Positions 19,664 to 26,866 of a stretch of DNA of 41,168 nt are shown here, in pieces (within the stretch, counting starts at the first letter, position 1; each line of letters begins with the position of its first letter). The stretch is from Lachnospiraceae bacterium (lineage in GTDB: Bacteria; Bacillota; Clostridia; Lachnospirales; Lachnospiraceae): NCBI GenBank assembly GCA_015057435.1, contig SVEJ01000026.1:1-41168 (forward strand). The letters are read 5' to 3'. Position numbers and translations under genes: made by a program. The notes below the pieces were generated by a model. That model saw only the letters and a list, made by a program, of their open reading frames with translations. It ran no database searches and was not told where the DNA came from.

Positions 19664-19712
19664 ATCAAAAATGCAAGGTAGTGATTATAACTACCTTGCA
19701 TTTTTGATTATT
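19664..19712. terminator. Bidirectional terminator, 19-bp perfect stem
   Basis: Bases 19664-19682 pair perfectly with 19690-19708 around a 7-nt loop, with A- and T-runs in the arms that work in both directions. It ends the plus-strand GNAT unit and the minus-strand DUF4236 unit; the latter's stop codon lies at the edge of the stem. Confidence 0.92.
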
Positions 19713-19935
19713 CGTCATCTGTTTTTTTCTTCTTTTTTTTCTTCTTTGCGGAAGTATGGTTATGTGTGTAACTGATTCCGCTTCCCGGTATGCCTACAGT
19801 AGTTGTCCGCTTGCCGGTTGTACTGATTGTATGACGTGCTCCGCGCTTTCCGAATGAAACGCTGGCACTTTTCTTGCCAATGTTAATTCTTACGCCTGGC
19901 AAAATGGTAATTGTTTTTCTGAAATTTAATCCCAT
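19708..19935 (-). CDS. DUF4236 small protein with Lys-rich tail
   Basis: A 75-aa protein that matches the DUF4236 pattern: MGLNFRKTITILPGVRINIGKKSASVSFGKRGA..TTVGIPGSGISY, a small beta-rich domain whose function is unknown and that often precedes longer proteins or phage-borne genes. The C-terminus is a run of eight Lys followed by TDDE. GGAGGAG lies before the ATG at 19935. It is the last gene of a minus-strand row of three (XRE regulator, Bro-N protein, this) with gaps of 55 and 71 bp. Confidence 0.82.
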   Translation of the reverse strand: MGLNFRKTITILPGVRINIGKKSASVSFGKRGARHTISTTGKRTTTVGIPGSGISYTHNHTSAKKKKKKKKTDDE

Positions 19936-20006
19936 AATAACTCCTCCTCTTAAGTATTCATTATGTTGTGTTATGACAGCAGTCAGTACAGATGTATATT
20001 TGTTTT

Positions 20007-20927
20007 CTAAACAGATTCTTTATCATCTAATAGATTCGGAGTCTTGGCGTTAAGAGGTGACAATACACTTTTGCCTAACTGTTTTTCAAGAGCTTCTCTG
20101 GCACCACGTGCAATTTCTCCACCTTGGACAGTCACATCCTTTGTTTGCTCATAGCCATTCGGATTACGATTCTTAGCTATTTCCGTTGCGGATACTTCTG
20201 CAAGTTGATTCAATACTAACTCTGTATTAGTCATATTATCACGAAGATTTTCTTTGTGCAATCCTTTTAATTGCTTGTATTGTTGAACTGTCTTGCCAGA
20301 CCAAGTTTGTGTAAGGATATTTGTTAATGAAGCATAATCTTTGTTGTTGGAGATACCGGCGCGTTTCCATTCATCTGTAAGTTCTTTGCGCATCTCAATA
20401 GTACGTAAGCGTTGTGTGATCCATGCATCTGAATAGCCTTTTGCTTGGTAATATGCAACACCACGTTGAAGTGCTAATTCAGGATCAGCCATCTCATCCA
20501 AACGCTCCTTGCCAACCAAGGCGAGCCATTGTTTGAAAGGCTCTGCCTTCTTGGATGGAATGGATTGGATAATGCGTAGGAGTTGCTCTGTGTTGGCGCA
20601 GTCGGTAAGCCGCATTTTACCATCGCTGGCTTTTAATTTGAACTGGTTACAATTTGTAACCGGTTCATTTCCTTCTTTTAATAATCTGTTCTTAAGTACT
20701 TTCCAATAATTTCTTGCATGCTGGTAATCTTGCAAATCAGCTAATATCTGACACACATCCACAATAGAGAAATACCATTCTTCTTGTTGTGCATGCCATA
20801 CCTTGCGAACAGCATCGTCATAAATGAATTCTAGTTCCTTTTGATTCTCAATTGTTTCTTCATCAACTGGCACAGGAACTGTCTTGCCAGTTTCATCATC
20901 ATATACAAAGAATACGATACTAAGCAC
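20007..20927 (-). CDS. Bro-N / DinD-like protein (phage antirepressor type)
   Basis: A 306-aa protein. The N-terminal Bro-N domain (about 28-115) has VWHAQQEEWYFSIVDVCQILAD and ARNYWKVLKNRL, the pattern of Bro-N DNA-binding domains in phage antirepressors. The C-terminal half (about 180-300) contains LKGLHKENLRDNMTNTELVLNQLAEVSATEIA and GYEQTK..GGEIARGAREALE, which I recognise from the DNA-damage-inducible DinD family. The biochemical role is not known; DinD of E. coli has been reported to affect RecA filaments. Start GTG 20927 directly follows an in-frame TAG and has only a weak ribosome binding site, so initiation is uncertain. Its XRE neighbour suggests joint control. Confidence 0.82.
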   Translation of the reverse strand: MLSIVFFVYDDETGKTVPVPVDEETIENQKELEFIYDDAVRKVWHAQQEEWYFSIVDVCQILADLQDYQHARNYWKVLKNRLLKEGNEPVTNCNQFKLKASDGKMRLTDCANTEQLLRIIQSIPSKKAEPFKQWLALVGKERLDEMADPELALQRGVAYYQAKGYSDAWITQRLRTIEMRKELTDEWKRAGISNNKDYASLTNILTQTWSGKTVQQYKQLKGLHKENLRDNMTNTELVLNQLAEVSATEIAKNRNPNGYEQTKDVTVQGGEIARGAREALEKQLGKSVLSPLNAKTPNLLDDKESV

Positions 20928-20982
20928 CTACTTTCTACAATACATTATTTGATGATGGGTGACTACAATAATGGATACATTA

Positions 20983-21369
20983 CTAGTTGTTGTTTTCCAC
21001 ATATTTCTTGATTTCTGTTAATTCTTTCATGCGCTCTTGTGCGATTGATTGCCCTTGTTGGCTTAGTTTTCGATAATAGAATAAAAGTGTTTCTTCTTCG
21101 TAAGTAATACTATCAATCTCGACAATATGATTATCATCCTTTGTTGAAGAGGTAGATGATAAAGAATTGCTATAATCTAAAAAGTATTCAGGAGTTGTTT
21201 CAAGTGCAACAGCAAAATCCTTGATTTTCTTTCTTGGAATATCGTTGACACCTGATTCAATTTTGTTGATTGTGGTTTTGGATTTGTAACCTAGCTTTTT
21301 AGCTAAGTCCTCTTGTGACAATCCAAGAGATAGTCGTCTTTTTTTAACTTTGTTACTAATGTCAGACAT
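20983..21369 (-). CDS. XRE-family (Cro/CI-type) transcriptional regulator
   Basis: A 128-aa repressor-type protein. The helix-turn-helix (about residues 5-60) is RRLSLGLSQEDLAKKLGYKSKTTINKIESG, followed by the family's PEYFLDYSN and a C-terminal helical part (YEEETLLFYYRKLSQQGQ) found in Cro/CI-like regulators of Firmicutes phages and mobile units. Start ATG 21369 has GGAGG 8 nt before it. Operator-like repeats lie in its promoter, so it probably represses itself and the Bro-N and DUF4236 genes downstream. What relieves repression is not visible; there is no adjacent ImmA-type protease. Confidence 0.92.
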   Translation of the reverse strand: MSDISNKVKKRRLSLGLSQEDLAKKLGYKSKTTINKIESGVNDIPRKKIKDFAVALETTPEYFLDYSNSLSSTSSTKDDNHIVEIDSITYEEETLLFYYRKLSQQGQSIAQERMKELTEIKKYVENNN

Positions 21370-21393
21370 AATACACACCTCCGATATAAATGT

Positions 21394-21451
21394 ATAATAA
21401 CAAAACGGTCACTTTTCGTCAATATCAAAAGTGAAAGTTGATGAAAAGTGA
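21394..21451 (-). promoter_or_regulatory. XRE-gene promoter with three operator half-sites
   Basis: Read on the minus strand: -35 TTGACG (21417-21422), a 17-bp spacer, -10 TATTAT (21394-21399). An AAAAGTGA box (plus-strand TCACTTTT 21409-21416) occupies the spacer. Two more copies lie on the plus strand at 21427-21434 and 21444-21451, 17 bp apart; the first two boxes make an inverted repeat. This is the layout expected for autorepression. Confidence 0.7.
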
Positions 21452-21623
21452 GTTTTGCGTTTTCAGTTGGTGCTAATTTGTCACCAATTCACTTCCTGGA
21501 ACAACCCATTGTTTCCATTTTCACATAAACTTGCTACAATAAATGAAACCTAAAAATCCATTTAATGATTATTTAATAATTTCTATTGTATTCTATCAGC
21601 AGAAAGTAAGAAAGGAGCACATC

Positions 21624-24011
21624 ATGAAGGCAAAGATATTAAAAAAAGATTTAAGACGTAAGAAATCCATGAATTTTATTCTGCTGATTTTTGTTATGCT
21701 TGCTACCACATTTATTGCAGCAAGTGTCAACAATATGAAGGTTATTACAACAGGACTAGACCACTATTTTGAGGTGTCGCAGGTGAGTGATTATCTCATT
21801 AACACTATGAGTGGAATCAATGGAGAGCCGACAGACAATGACTTGAGATTAGAGGCTTTTTTAGAAGAAAATGAAAAAATTACCCACTATGAGGTGGATG
21901 ATGGCTTAATGATTTTTGAGGACCAGCTTGAGAATGTTGGTGATTCGGAATTGGAGCTTCTCAATACCCTTACAGTGTTTAGTATTGAGAGTGAGCAGCA
22001 AAATTATTTTGATGAAAATAACCAACTTTTGAAAGACATTGAGACAGGGGAAATGTATGTTCCAAGAAAATTATTAAGTGATAATTTTCAGGTGGGTGAC
22101 AGTATCTATATTAAATCTGGGGATTATAAGAAGAAGTTCACCGTAAAGGGAACAATCAAGGACGTCATCCTAGGTGGCGAGATGATGGGAATGGCTCGTG
22201 TGTTGATTAGTGAAAAGGATTATGACGAACTAATTGAGAACGGTGAGTTTGTAACCCAGAAAATGTATGGAATCTACACTGAGGATGTGGACGCATTTTA
22301 TCAGGAATACGTAGACCAGGGATTCTACGTATTATTTAATGGAGATATGGGGCTGATTCGAACCACTTACATTATGGATATGATCATTGCAGGGATTTTG
22401 TTGGCAGTGAGTATTTGTCTTATCCTGATTTCTGCCATTATGCTTCGATTTACCATTCTCTTTACGGTGAATGAGGACTACAAGGAAATCGGTATTATGA
22501 AAGCAATTGGTATGCCGGACAAGTCCATCCGTTCCTTGTATGTGGTAAAGTACTTAGTGATTTCCATAATCGGTGCGGTGATAGGATTTTTTGTTAGTAT
22601 TCCATTTACTGACATGCTGGTTTCCAGTGTGGTGAAAAACATCGTAATAGAGTCTGGAAATAACAACTACCTAACGGCAGGAATTGTAAGTGTAGTAGTG
22701 GTTTTGGTGATTGTGTGGTTTGCTTATCTTAGTACCGGTCGAATCAAGAAGGTGACACCGATGGATGCAATCCGTAGTGGTAACAATGGAGAACGTTTCG
22801 AGAAGAAGAGCATTCTTAGTTTAAGTAAGAGTAAAATGCGACCTAGCACTTTTATGGCGTTAAATGATGTGCTATGTGAGTTAAAGAAATATATTGTGTT
22901 GGTAATTACCGGTATGATTGGTGTATGGCTTGTGGTAATGCCAGCCAATACCATTAACACTCTGCAGTCGGAAAAGGTGGCTGCCTGGTTTGGCCTTGCG
23001 CCATGTGATTTCTTCCTTTTGGAACAAAATCGTGTGGAAGAAAATGTGGCCACTGCAGACAGACAGGTTTATGAAGATTATCTGGATGAGGTGCAAGAAC
23101 GATTGGAAGCTATAGATGTGCCTGTAGATTACACATTTACAGAGGTGTTATACAAATACAAAGTTAGTAAAGGTGAATTATCTTATAATTCTATGACGTT
23201 GATGGGCCTTGGATCAGATACAGAAGCATATATGTATGATGAGGGTGTGGCTCCAAAGGAAGAAAATGAGGTTGCCATTACTCACATGGTGGCACAAAAG
23301 ATTGATGCACAGATTGGGGATACCATTTATATTAATATGTTTGGTGAAGAGAGACCATTTATTGTGACAGCCCTTTATCAGAGCATGAACAACATGGGTG
23401 AAGGAGTCCGATTTACAGAAGAAGCCGATACAGATTTTGCAGCAGTTTCCGGAGCCTTTGGTGTACAGGTGGTTTTAGAAGGTGATATGTCCAAGGAAGA
23501 GGTTTCTGCCATTATAGATAAAGTGGAAAAAGAAATGCCAAATGCAAAGGTGGAGACAACAAAGGAGTTCATCGACGACATGATTGGTGGAATTTCTGAT
23601 ATGTTGAAGCCGGTAAAAACGATGATTATGACTCTTGTGATTATTATTAATATTCTTGTAATGGTACTGATGCAGAAAATGTTCTTAATCCGGGAGCAGG
23701 GTGAAATGGGAATGCTTAAGGCAATTGGATTTTCCAATGCTTCTATTATGAGTTGGCAGACAAAGAGAATGGCTTTGGTGCTGTTTGTTGGTATGTTGCT
23801 TGGTACACTAACTGGAACCCCATTTACCCAGTTGACTTCCGGTGAGATATTTAAGTTTATGGGTGCATCCAAGATTGAATTTGTGATTAACCCATTGGAG
23901 ATTTATGTGTTGTATCCGGTGGTGATCTGGGCGGCAACAGTGATTGCTTGCGTGATTACTATGTTGCAGGTTCGAAAAGTAAGTGTGGATAGCATCAAAG
24001 CAATAGAGTAA
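21624..24011 (+). CDS. ABC transporter permease, FtsX family
   Basis: A 795-aa membrane protein with two FtsX cores. Helix 1 (about 18-38) is followed by an outside domain (about 40-245), then three helices (about 250-370) with IGIMKAIGMPDKSIRSLY. A second unit starts with a helix near 430, has another outside domain (about 460-660) and ends in three helices with MGMLKAIGFSNASIMSWQ. The duplicated MacB/YknZ-like design is typical of exporters that move peptides, lipids or lipoproteins or transmit mechanical force, not importers. Start ATG 21624 has AAAGGAG. The ATPase gene follows after 44 bp. The substrate is unknown; nearby two-component genes suggest control by envelope stress or peptide antibiotics, as in other Firmicutes (inference). 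Confidence 0.92.
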   Translation: MKAKILKKDLRRKKSMNFILLIFVMLATTFIAASVNNMKVITTGLDHYFEVSQVSDYLINTMSGINGEPTDNDLRLEAFLEENEKITHYEVDDGLMIFEDQLENVGDSELELLNTLTVFSIESEQQNYFDENNQLLKDIETGEMYVPRKLLSDNFQVGDSIYIKSGDYKKKFTVKGTIKDVILGGEMMGMARVLISEKDYDELIENGEFVTQKMYGIYTEDVDAFYQEYVDQGFYVLFNGDMGLIRTTYIMDMIIAGILLAVSICLILISAIMLRFTILFTVNEDYKEIGIMKAIGMPDKSIRSLYVVKYLVISIIGAVIGFFVSIPFTDMLVSSVVKNIVIESGNNNYLTAGIVSVVVVLVIVWFAYLSTGRIKKVTPMDAIRSGNNGERFEKKSILSLSKSKMRPSTFMALNDVLCELKKYIVLVITGMIGVWLVVMPANTINTLQSEKVAAWFGLAPCDFFLLEQNRVEENVATADRQVYEDYLDEVQERLEAIDVPVDYTFTEVLYKYKVSKGELSYNSMTLMGLGSDTEAYMYDEGVAPKEENEVAITHMVAQKIDAQIGDTIYINMFGEERPFIVTALYQSMNNMGEGVRFTEEADTDFAAVSGAFGVQVVLEGDMSKEEVSAIIDKVEKEMPNAKVETTKEFIDDMIGGISDMLKPVKTMIMTLVIIINILVMVLMQKMFLIREQGEMGMLKAIGFSNASIMSWQTKRMALVLFVGMLLGTLTGTPFTQLTSGEIFKFMGASKIEFVINPLEIYVLYPVVIWAATVIACVITMLQVRKVSVDSIKAIE

Positions 24012-24055
24012 TAAAATTTGAAAAAGAGTTTGAAAGATAGTAGGAGGTAAAAATT

Positions 24056-24832
24056 ATGGCAACTGCATTACAGGTAAAAGATTTGTGTAAGACATATATT
24101 ACGAATAAAAGACAGAACAACGTATTAAAGAATGTGAATTTCAATATAGAAGAAGGAGAAATGGTGGCGATTATGGGTCCTTCCGGTTCCGGAAAGTCAA
24201 CCCTTTTATATAGCGTATCGGGAATGGATAGACCAACCGCCGGAGAGGTGACTTTGGCAGATAAGAAGATCACGGATTTGAGTGAAAGTGAGCTTGCAAA
24301 GGTTCGCTTAAATGACATGGGATTTATCTTTCAACAGATGCATATGTTAAAGAATCTATCTGTGATGGATAACATTTTGTTACCTGCCTATCAGACGGAT
24401 AAGGGTGGTCGCAGCAAGGAAGAAATTAATGTATATTGCAAGGAATTAATGCGAAAGCTTGAGATTAGCGATATTGCTGATAACGATATCACAGAGGTGT
24501 CCGGCGGACAGTTACAGAGAGCCTGCATTTGCAGAAGTCTTATGAATAAACCGGAGATTTTGTTTGCGGATGAGCCAACAGGAGCATTAAACCGCAGTTC
24601 TTCTGATGAGGTTATGGAAATGTTAAACCGTATCAATGAAGAGGGAACTACCATTATGCTGGTAACCCATGATATGAAGGTTGCTGCAAATTGTAGTAGA
24701 ATTCTATACATCGTTGATGGCAATATAAAGGGAGAGTTGAAGTTAGAAAAAGGTAATATCGGCTCTTCTGAAGGCGGTAAGAAGGATCGAGAGCGTAAGG
24801 TGAACAACTGGCTTAGCGAGATGGGATGGTAG
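24056..24832 (+). CDS. ABC transporter ATPase, LolD/MacB type
   Basis: The motor of the FtsX permease just upstream (258 aa). It has Walker A GPSGSGKST (about 41-49), the Q-loop IFQQMHMLKNLSVMDNILLP of the MacB/LolD subfamily, signature SGGQLQRACICRSL, Walker B ILFADEPTGALN and the switch His in VTHD. Its C-terminal 25 residues are charged and look like an extension. AGGAGG lies before ATG 24056. No clear terminator follows; the next 230 bp hold a possible promoter and the start region of the small 63-aa gene. Confidence 0.95.
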   Translation: MATALQVKDLCKTYITNKRQNNVLKNVNFNIEEGEMVAIMGPSGSGKSTLLYSVSGMDRPTAGEVTLADKKITDLSESELAKVRLNDMGFIFQQMHMLKNLSVMDNILLPAYQTDKGGRSKEEINVYCKELMRKLEISDIADNDITEVSGGQLQRACICRSLMNKPEILFADEPTGALNRSSSDEVMEMLNRINEEGTTIMLVTHDMKVAANCSRILYIVDGNIKGELKLEKGNIGSSEGGKKDRERKVNNWLSEMGW

Positions 24833-24888
24833 GATTAAGATTCCTATATTTTGTACATTTTGAAACGAAAGTTATAGCAACAATACAC

Positions 24889-24917
24889 TTGAGATAATTG
24901 TCTGATTATGTTATGTT
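24889..24917 (+). promoter_or_regulatory. Possible promoter upstream of the 63-aa gene
   Basis: TTGAGA (24889-24894), a 17-bp spacer and TATGTT (24912-24917). A second -10-like TATAAT lies at 25028-25033, nearer the gene, but lacks a good -35. Confidence 0.35.
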
Positions 24918-25062
24918 GGATATGTGCGTAAGTGGTAGATGTTGCATGTTGATATTACGGAAGAATTGAATATGACTACAATGAAGGTGTTATATCGTAT
25001 GATGATTTTACGTATCTTATAATCCGCTATAATACCGATATTGGTAGAAAGGCGGTGGAAGG

Positions 25063-25254
25063 ATGGAAGGTTTGTCAGATAAAGAATTATTACAGAAGAA
25101 TATAGAAGAGTTTTCAAGACTCCAAAGTTACATGGTGTTGGCTGACAAGGATTCTGAGGTATATAAGGCAATTAGAGTGAGATATATTGAGCTCAAGGTA
25201 ATCCTTACTGCGTCAGGTGTGAATCTATCAAAGTTAGACGTTATTAACGAGTAG
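25063..25254 (+). CDS. Small helical protein of unknown function (63 aa)
   Basis: I do not recognise a family. The sequence starts MEGLSDKELLQKNIEEFSRL and is predicted all-helical, a two-helix hairpin rich in Glu, Lys and Leu without membrane segments, ending in VNLSKLDVINE. The size and shape recall Spo0E-like phosphatase or small anti-regulator proteins, but the SQELD-type motif of Spo0E is absent, so I do not make that call. AAAGG lies about 10 nt before ATG 25063 and a terminator hairpin follows the stop, which supports a genuine gene. It lies between the ABC exporter and a response regulator; a role in that control circuit is only a guess. Confidence 0.6.
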   Translation: MEGLSDKELLQKNIEEFSRLQSYMVLADKDSEVYKAIRVRYIELKVILTASGVNLSKLDVINE

Positions 25255-25274
25255 CTATACTAAGAAATGAATTT

Positions 25275-25308
25275 GCAGGTCAGGGATGAATTCTTTGGCC
25301 TGTTTTCA
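25275..25308 (+). terminator. Rho-independent terminator after the 63-aa gene
   Basis: CAGGTCA (25276-25282) pairs with TGGCCTG (25296-25302, one G-U) and is followed by a T-run. Confidence 0.7.
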
Positions 25309-25388
25309 TTATTTTTTAATTAACAAACACCTTATATTATGCTGGTACACAGGGAAAATTGTGTATATGCTAACAGAATGGATGTGAA

Positions 25389-26051
25389 ATGATGGATATT
25401 TTAATTGTAGAAGACAATGAAGAAATTGGCGGTTTGCTTCAGGATTTTTTAGAGGCAGAAGGATATGATGTGTATTTTGCCACTTCCGGCGAGGAAGCCT
25501 TAGAAGTGTATGCGGAGGAAGGTGCCAAATTAGTGGTGCTTGATATTATGCTGCCGGGCATAGACGGGTTTGGTGTATGCAGTAAGATTCGAGAAAATTC
25601 CAACACTCCAATTATTATTGTCAGCGCCAAGAATGCGAAAGAAGATAAGTTAAATGGCTTGATGTTAGGTGCAGATGATTACATAGAAAAGCCGTATGAT
25701 ATTGATCTTTTGATTGCGAAAATTGCAGGAATCTTCAAGCGTAGATATTCTACGGATGAAATCATAGACGGCAATATCCGCTTAGATAAAGTTGGCAGAC
25801 GATTATACGTAGACGGAGCGGAGCTTACCACTACCTCGAAAGAATTAGATTTACTTATTTACTTATTAGAAAATAAGGGAAAAGTGCTTCCGAAGGAGGA
25901 GTTGTTTAATAAAATCTGGGGATTTGACAGTGAAAGTGAACCGCAAACTTTGACAGTGCATATGAAGTGGCTAAGAGAAAAGATAGAAAAAGATCCAAAG
26001 AAACCGGAGCGCATTCAGACAGTATGGGGCGTGGGATATCGGTTTGATTGA
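25389..26051 (+). CDS. OmpR/PhoB-family response regulator without adjacent kinase
   Basis: A 220-aa regulator. The receiver domain has VEDNEE, phospho-acceptor Asp52 in VVLDIMLPGIDG, the switch SAKNAK and Lys in IEKPYD. The winged-helix DNA-binding domain (about 125-220) ends in LTVHMKWLREKIEKDPKKPERIQTVWGVGYRF. Start ATG 25389 or ATG 25392; the ribosome binding site is weak. The next gene is another response regulator, so its kinase is not directly downstream. The kinase at 28744 has no regulator of its own and is the best candidate partner. It may regulate the ABC exporter upstream. Confidence 0.93.
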   Translation: MMDILIVEDNEEIGGLLQDFLEAEGYDVYFATSGEEALEVYAEEGAKLVVLDIMLPGIDGFGVCSKIRENSNTPIIIVSAKNAKEDKLNGLMLGADDYIEKPYDIDLLIAKIAGIFKRRYSTDEIIDGNIRLDKVGRRLYVDGAELTTTSKELDLLIYLLENKGKVLPKEELFNKIWGFDSESEPQTLTVHMKWLREKIEKDPKKPERIQTVWGVGYRFD

Positions 26052-26090
26052 TGAATGATGAGAAAACGTTGACTATAAATGGATGAGCGT

Positions 26091-26122
26091 AATTCCCCAT
26101 CGACTTATGTTGGTGGGGAATT
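26091..26122 (+). terminator. Hairpin between two response regulator genes
   Basis: AATTCCCCA (26091-26099) pairs perfectly with TGGGGAATT (26114-26122). Only a poor T-tract follows, so it may be a weak terminator or an mRNA-stability hairpin. Confidence 0.5.
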
Positions 26123-26187
26123 TCAATTATGGATACACAAAGGACACATGACTTTCGTAAAGTATCTCTTGAAAGGAGGAAAAAGGG

Positions 26188-26865
26188 ATGGAATACAACA
26201 TTTTGTTGGTAGAGGATGACAAGTATATCAGAGAAATCATTGAAGATTATTTTTCAGAACAGAATGATCCGGTATTCATTGTACATTCCGCAAAGGACGG
26301 CGATGAAGGAATGGAAATGATATATGAGAAAGAATTTGATCTGGTCTTGTTAGACATTATGCTACCGGGTGTAGATGGATTTACCATTTGTCGTGAAATC
26401 CGAAGGAAAAGTATTTGTCCCATCATTTTTCTAACGGCAAGAGGAAGAGAAGAAGATATTTTGTACGGTTACCAATTAGGTTGCGATGATTATATCGTGA
26501 AGCCGTTTTCGTTGGCAGAGCTGCTCGCTAAAGTCAATGCGATTTTAAAACGTGCCAAGGGGATGGTAGGAGTTGATGCGCTTACCTGTGGCAGCATTTC
26601 TCTTAATCCTGCAACGTTTCAGGTGCAGGCTGATGGTGTGAATGTAGAGTTGCCGCCGAAGGAATTCATGATTCTTAAGTACTTAATGGAACGCAAAAAC
26701 CGTGTAGTGGAACGGGAAGTACTTCTTACAAGAATGTGGGGATATGATTTTGAAGGAAATGAGCGTGTGGTGGATAACCATGTGAAAAAGCTTCGAAAGG
26801 CACTTGGCAGTGCCGGCGGACAGATTAAGACCGTGATAACCAAGGGATACAAATTGGAGGAATGA
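26188..26865 (+). CDS. OmpR/PhoB-family response regulator (pair with the next gene)
   Basis: A 225-aa regulator: acidic pocket VEDDKY, phospho-acceptor Asp56 in LVLLDIMLPGVDG, FLTARGREED, VKPFSLAEL in the receiver domain; winged-helix effector domain ending in VVDNHVKKLRKALG and VITKGYKLEE. GGAGG lies before ATG 26188. The kinase gene starts with GTG two bases after its stop, so the pair is translationally coupled and surely cognate. The pair lies between an orphan regulator and an orphan kinase. Confidence 0.95.
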   Translation: MEYNILLVEDDKYIREIIEDYFSEQNDPVFIVHSAKDGDEGMEMIYEKEFDLVLLDIMLPGVDGFTICREIRRKSICPIIFLTARGREEDILYGYQLGCDDYIVKPFSLAELLAKVNAILKRAKGMVGVDALTCGSISLNPATFQVQADGVNVELPPKEFMILKYLMERKNRVVEREVLLTRMWGYDFEGNERVVDNHVKKLRKALGSAGGQIKTVITKGYKLEE

Positions 26866-26866
26866 C

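Noticed and set aside
21624..24832. BceAB-type antimicrobial peptide transporter
   Set aside because: BceB has ten helices and one large outside domain between helices 7 and 8; this permease has two outside domains and a duplicated FtsX core, which is MacB/YknZ-like.
25063..25254. Spo0E-like phosphatase
   Set aside because: The size and helical nature fit but the SQELD-type motif and spacing are missing.
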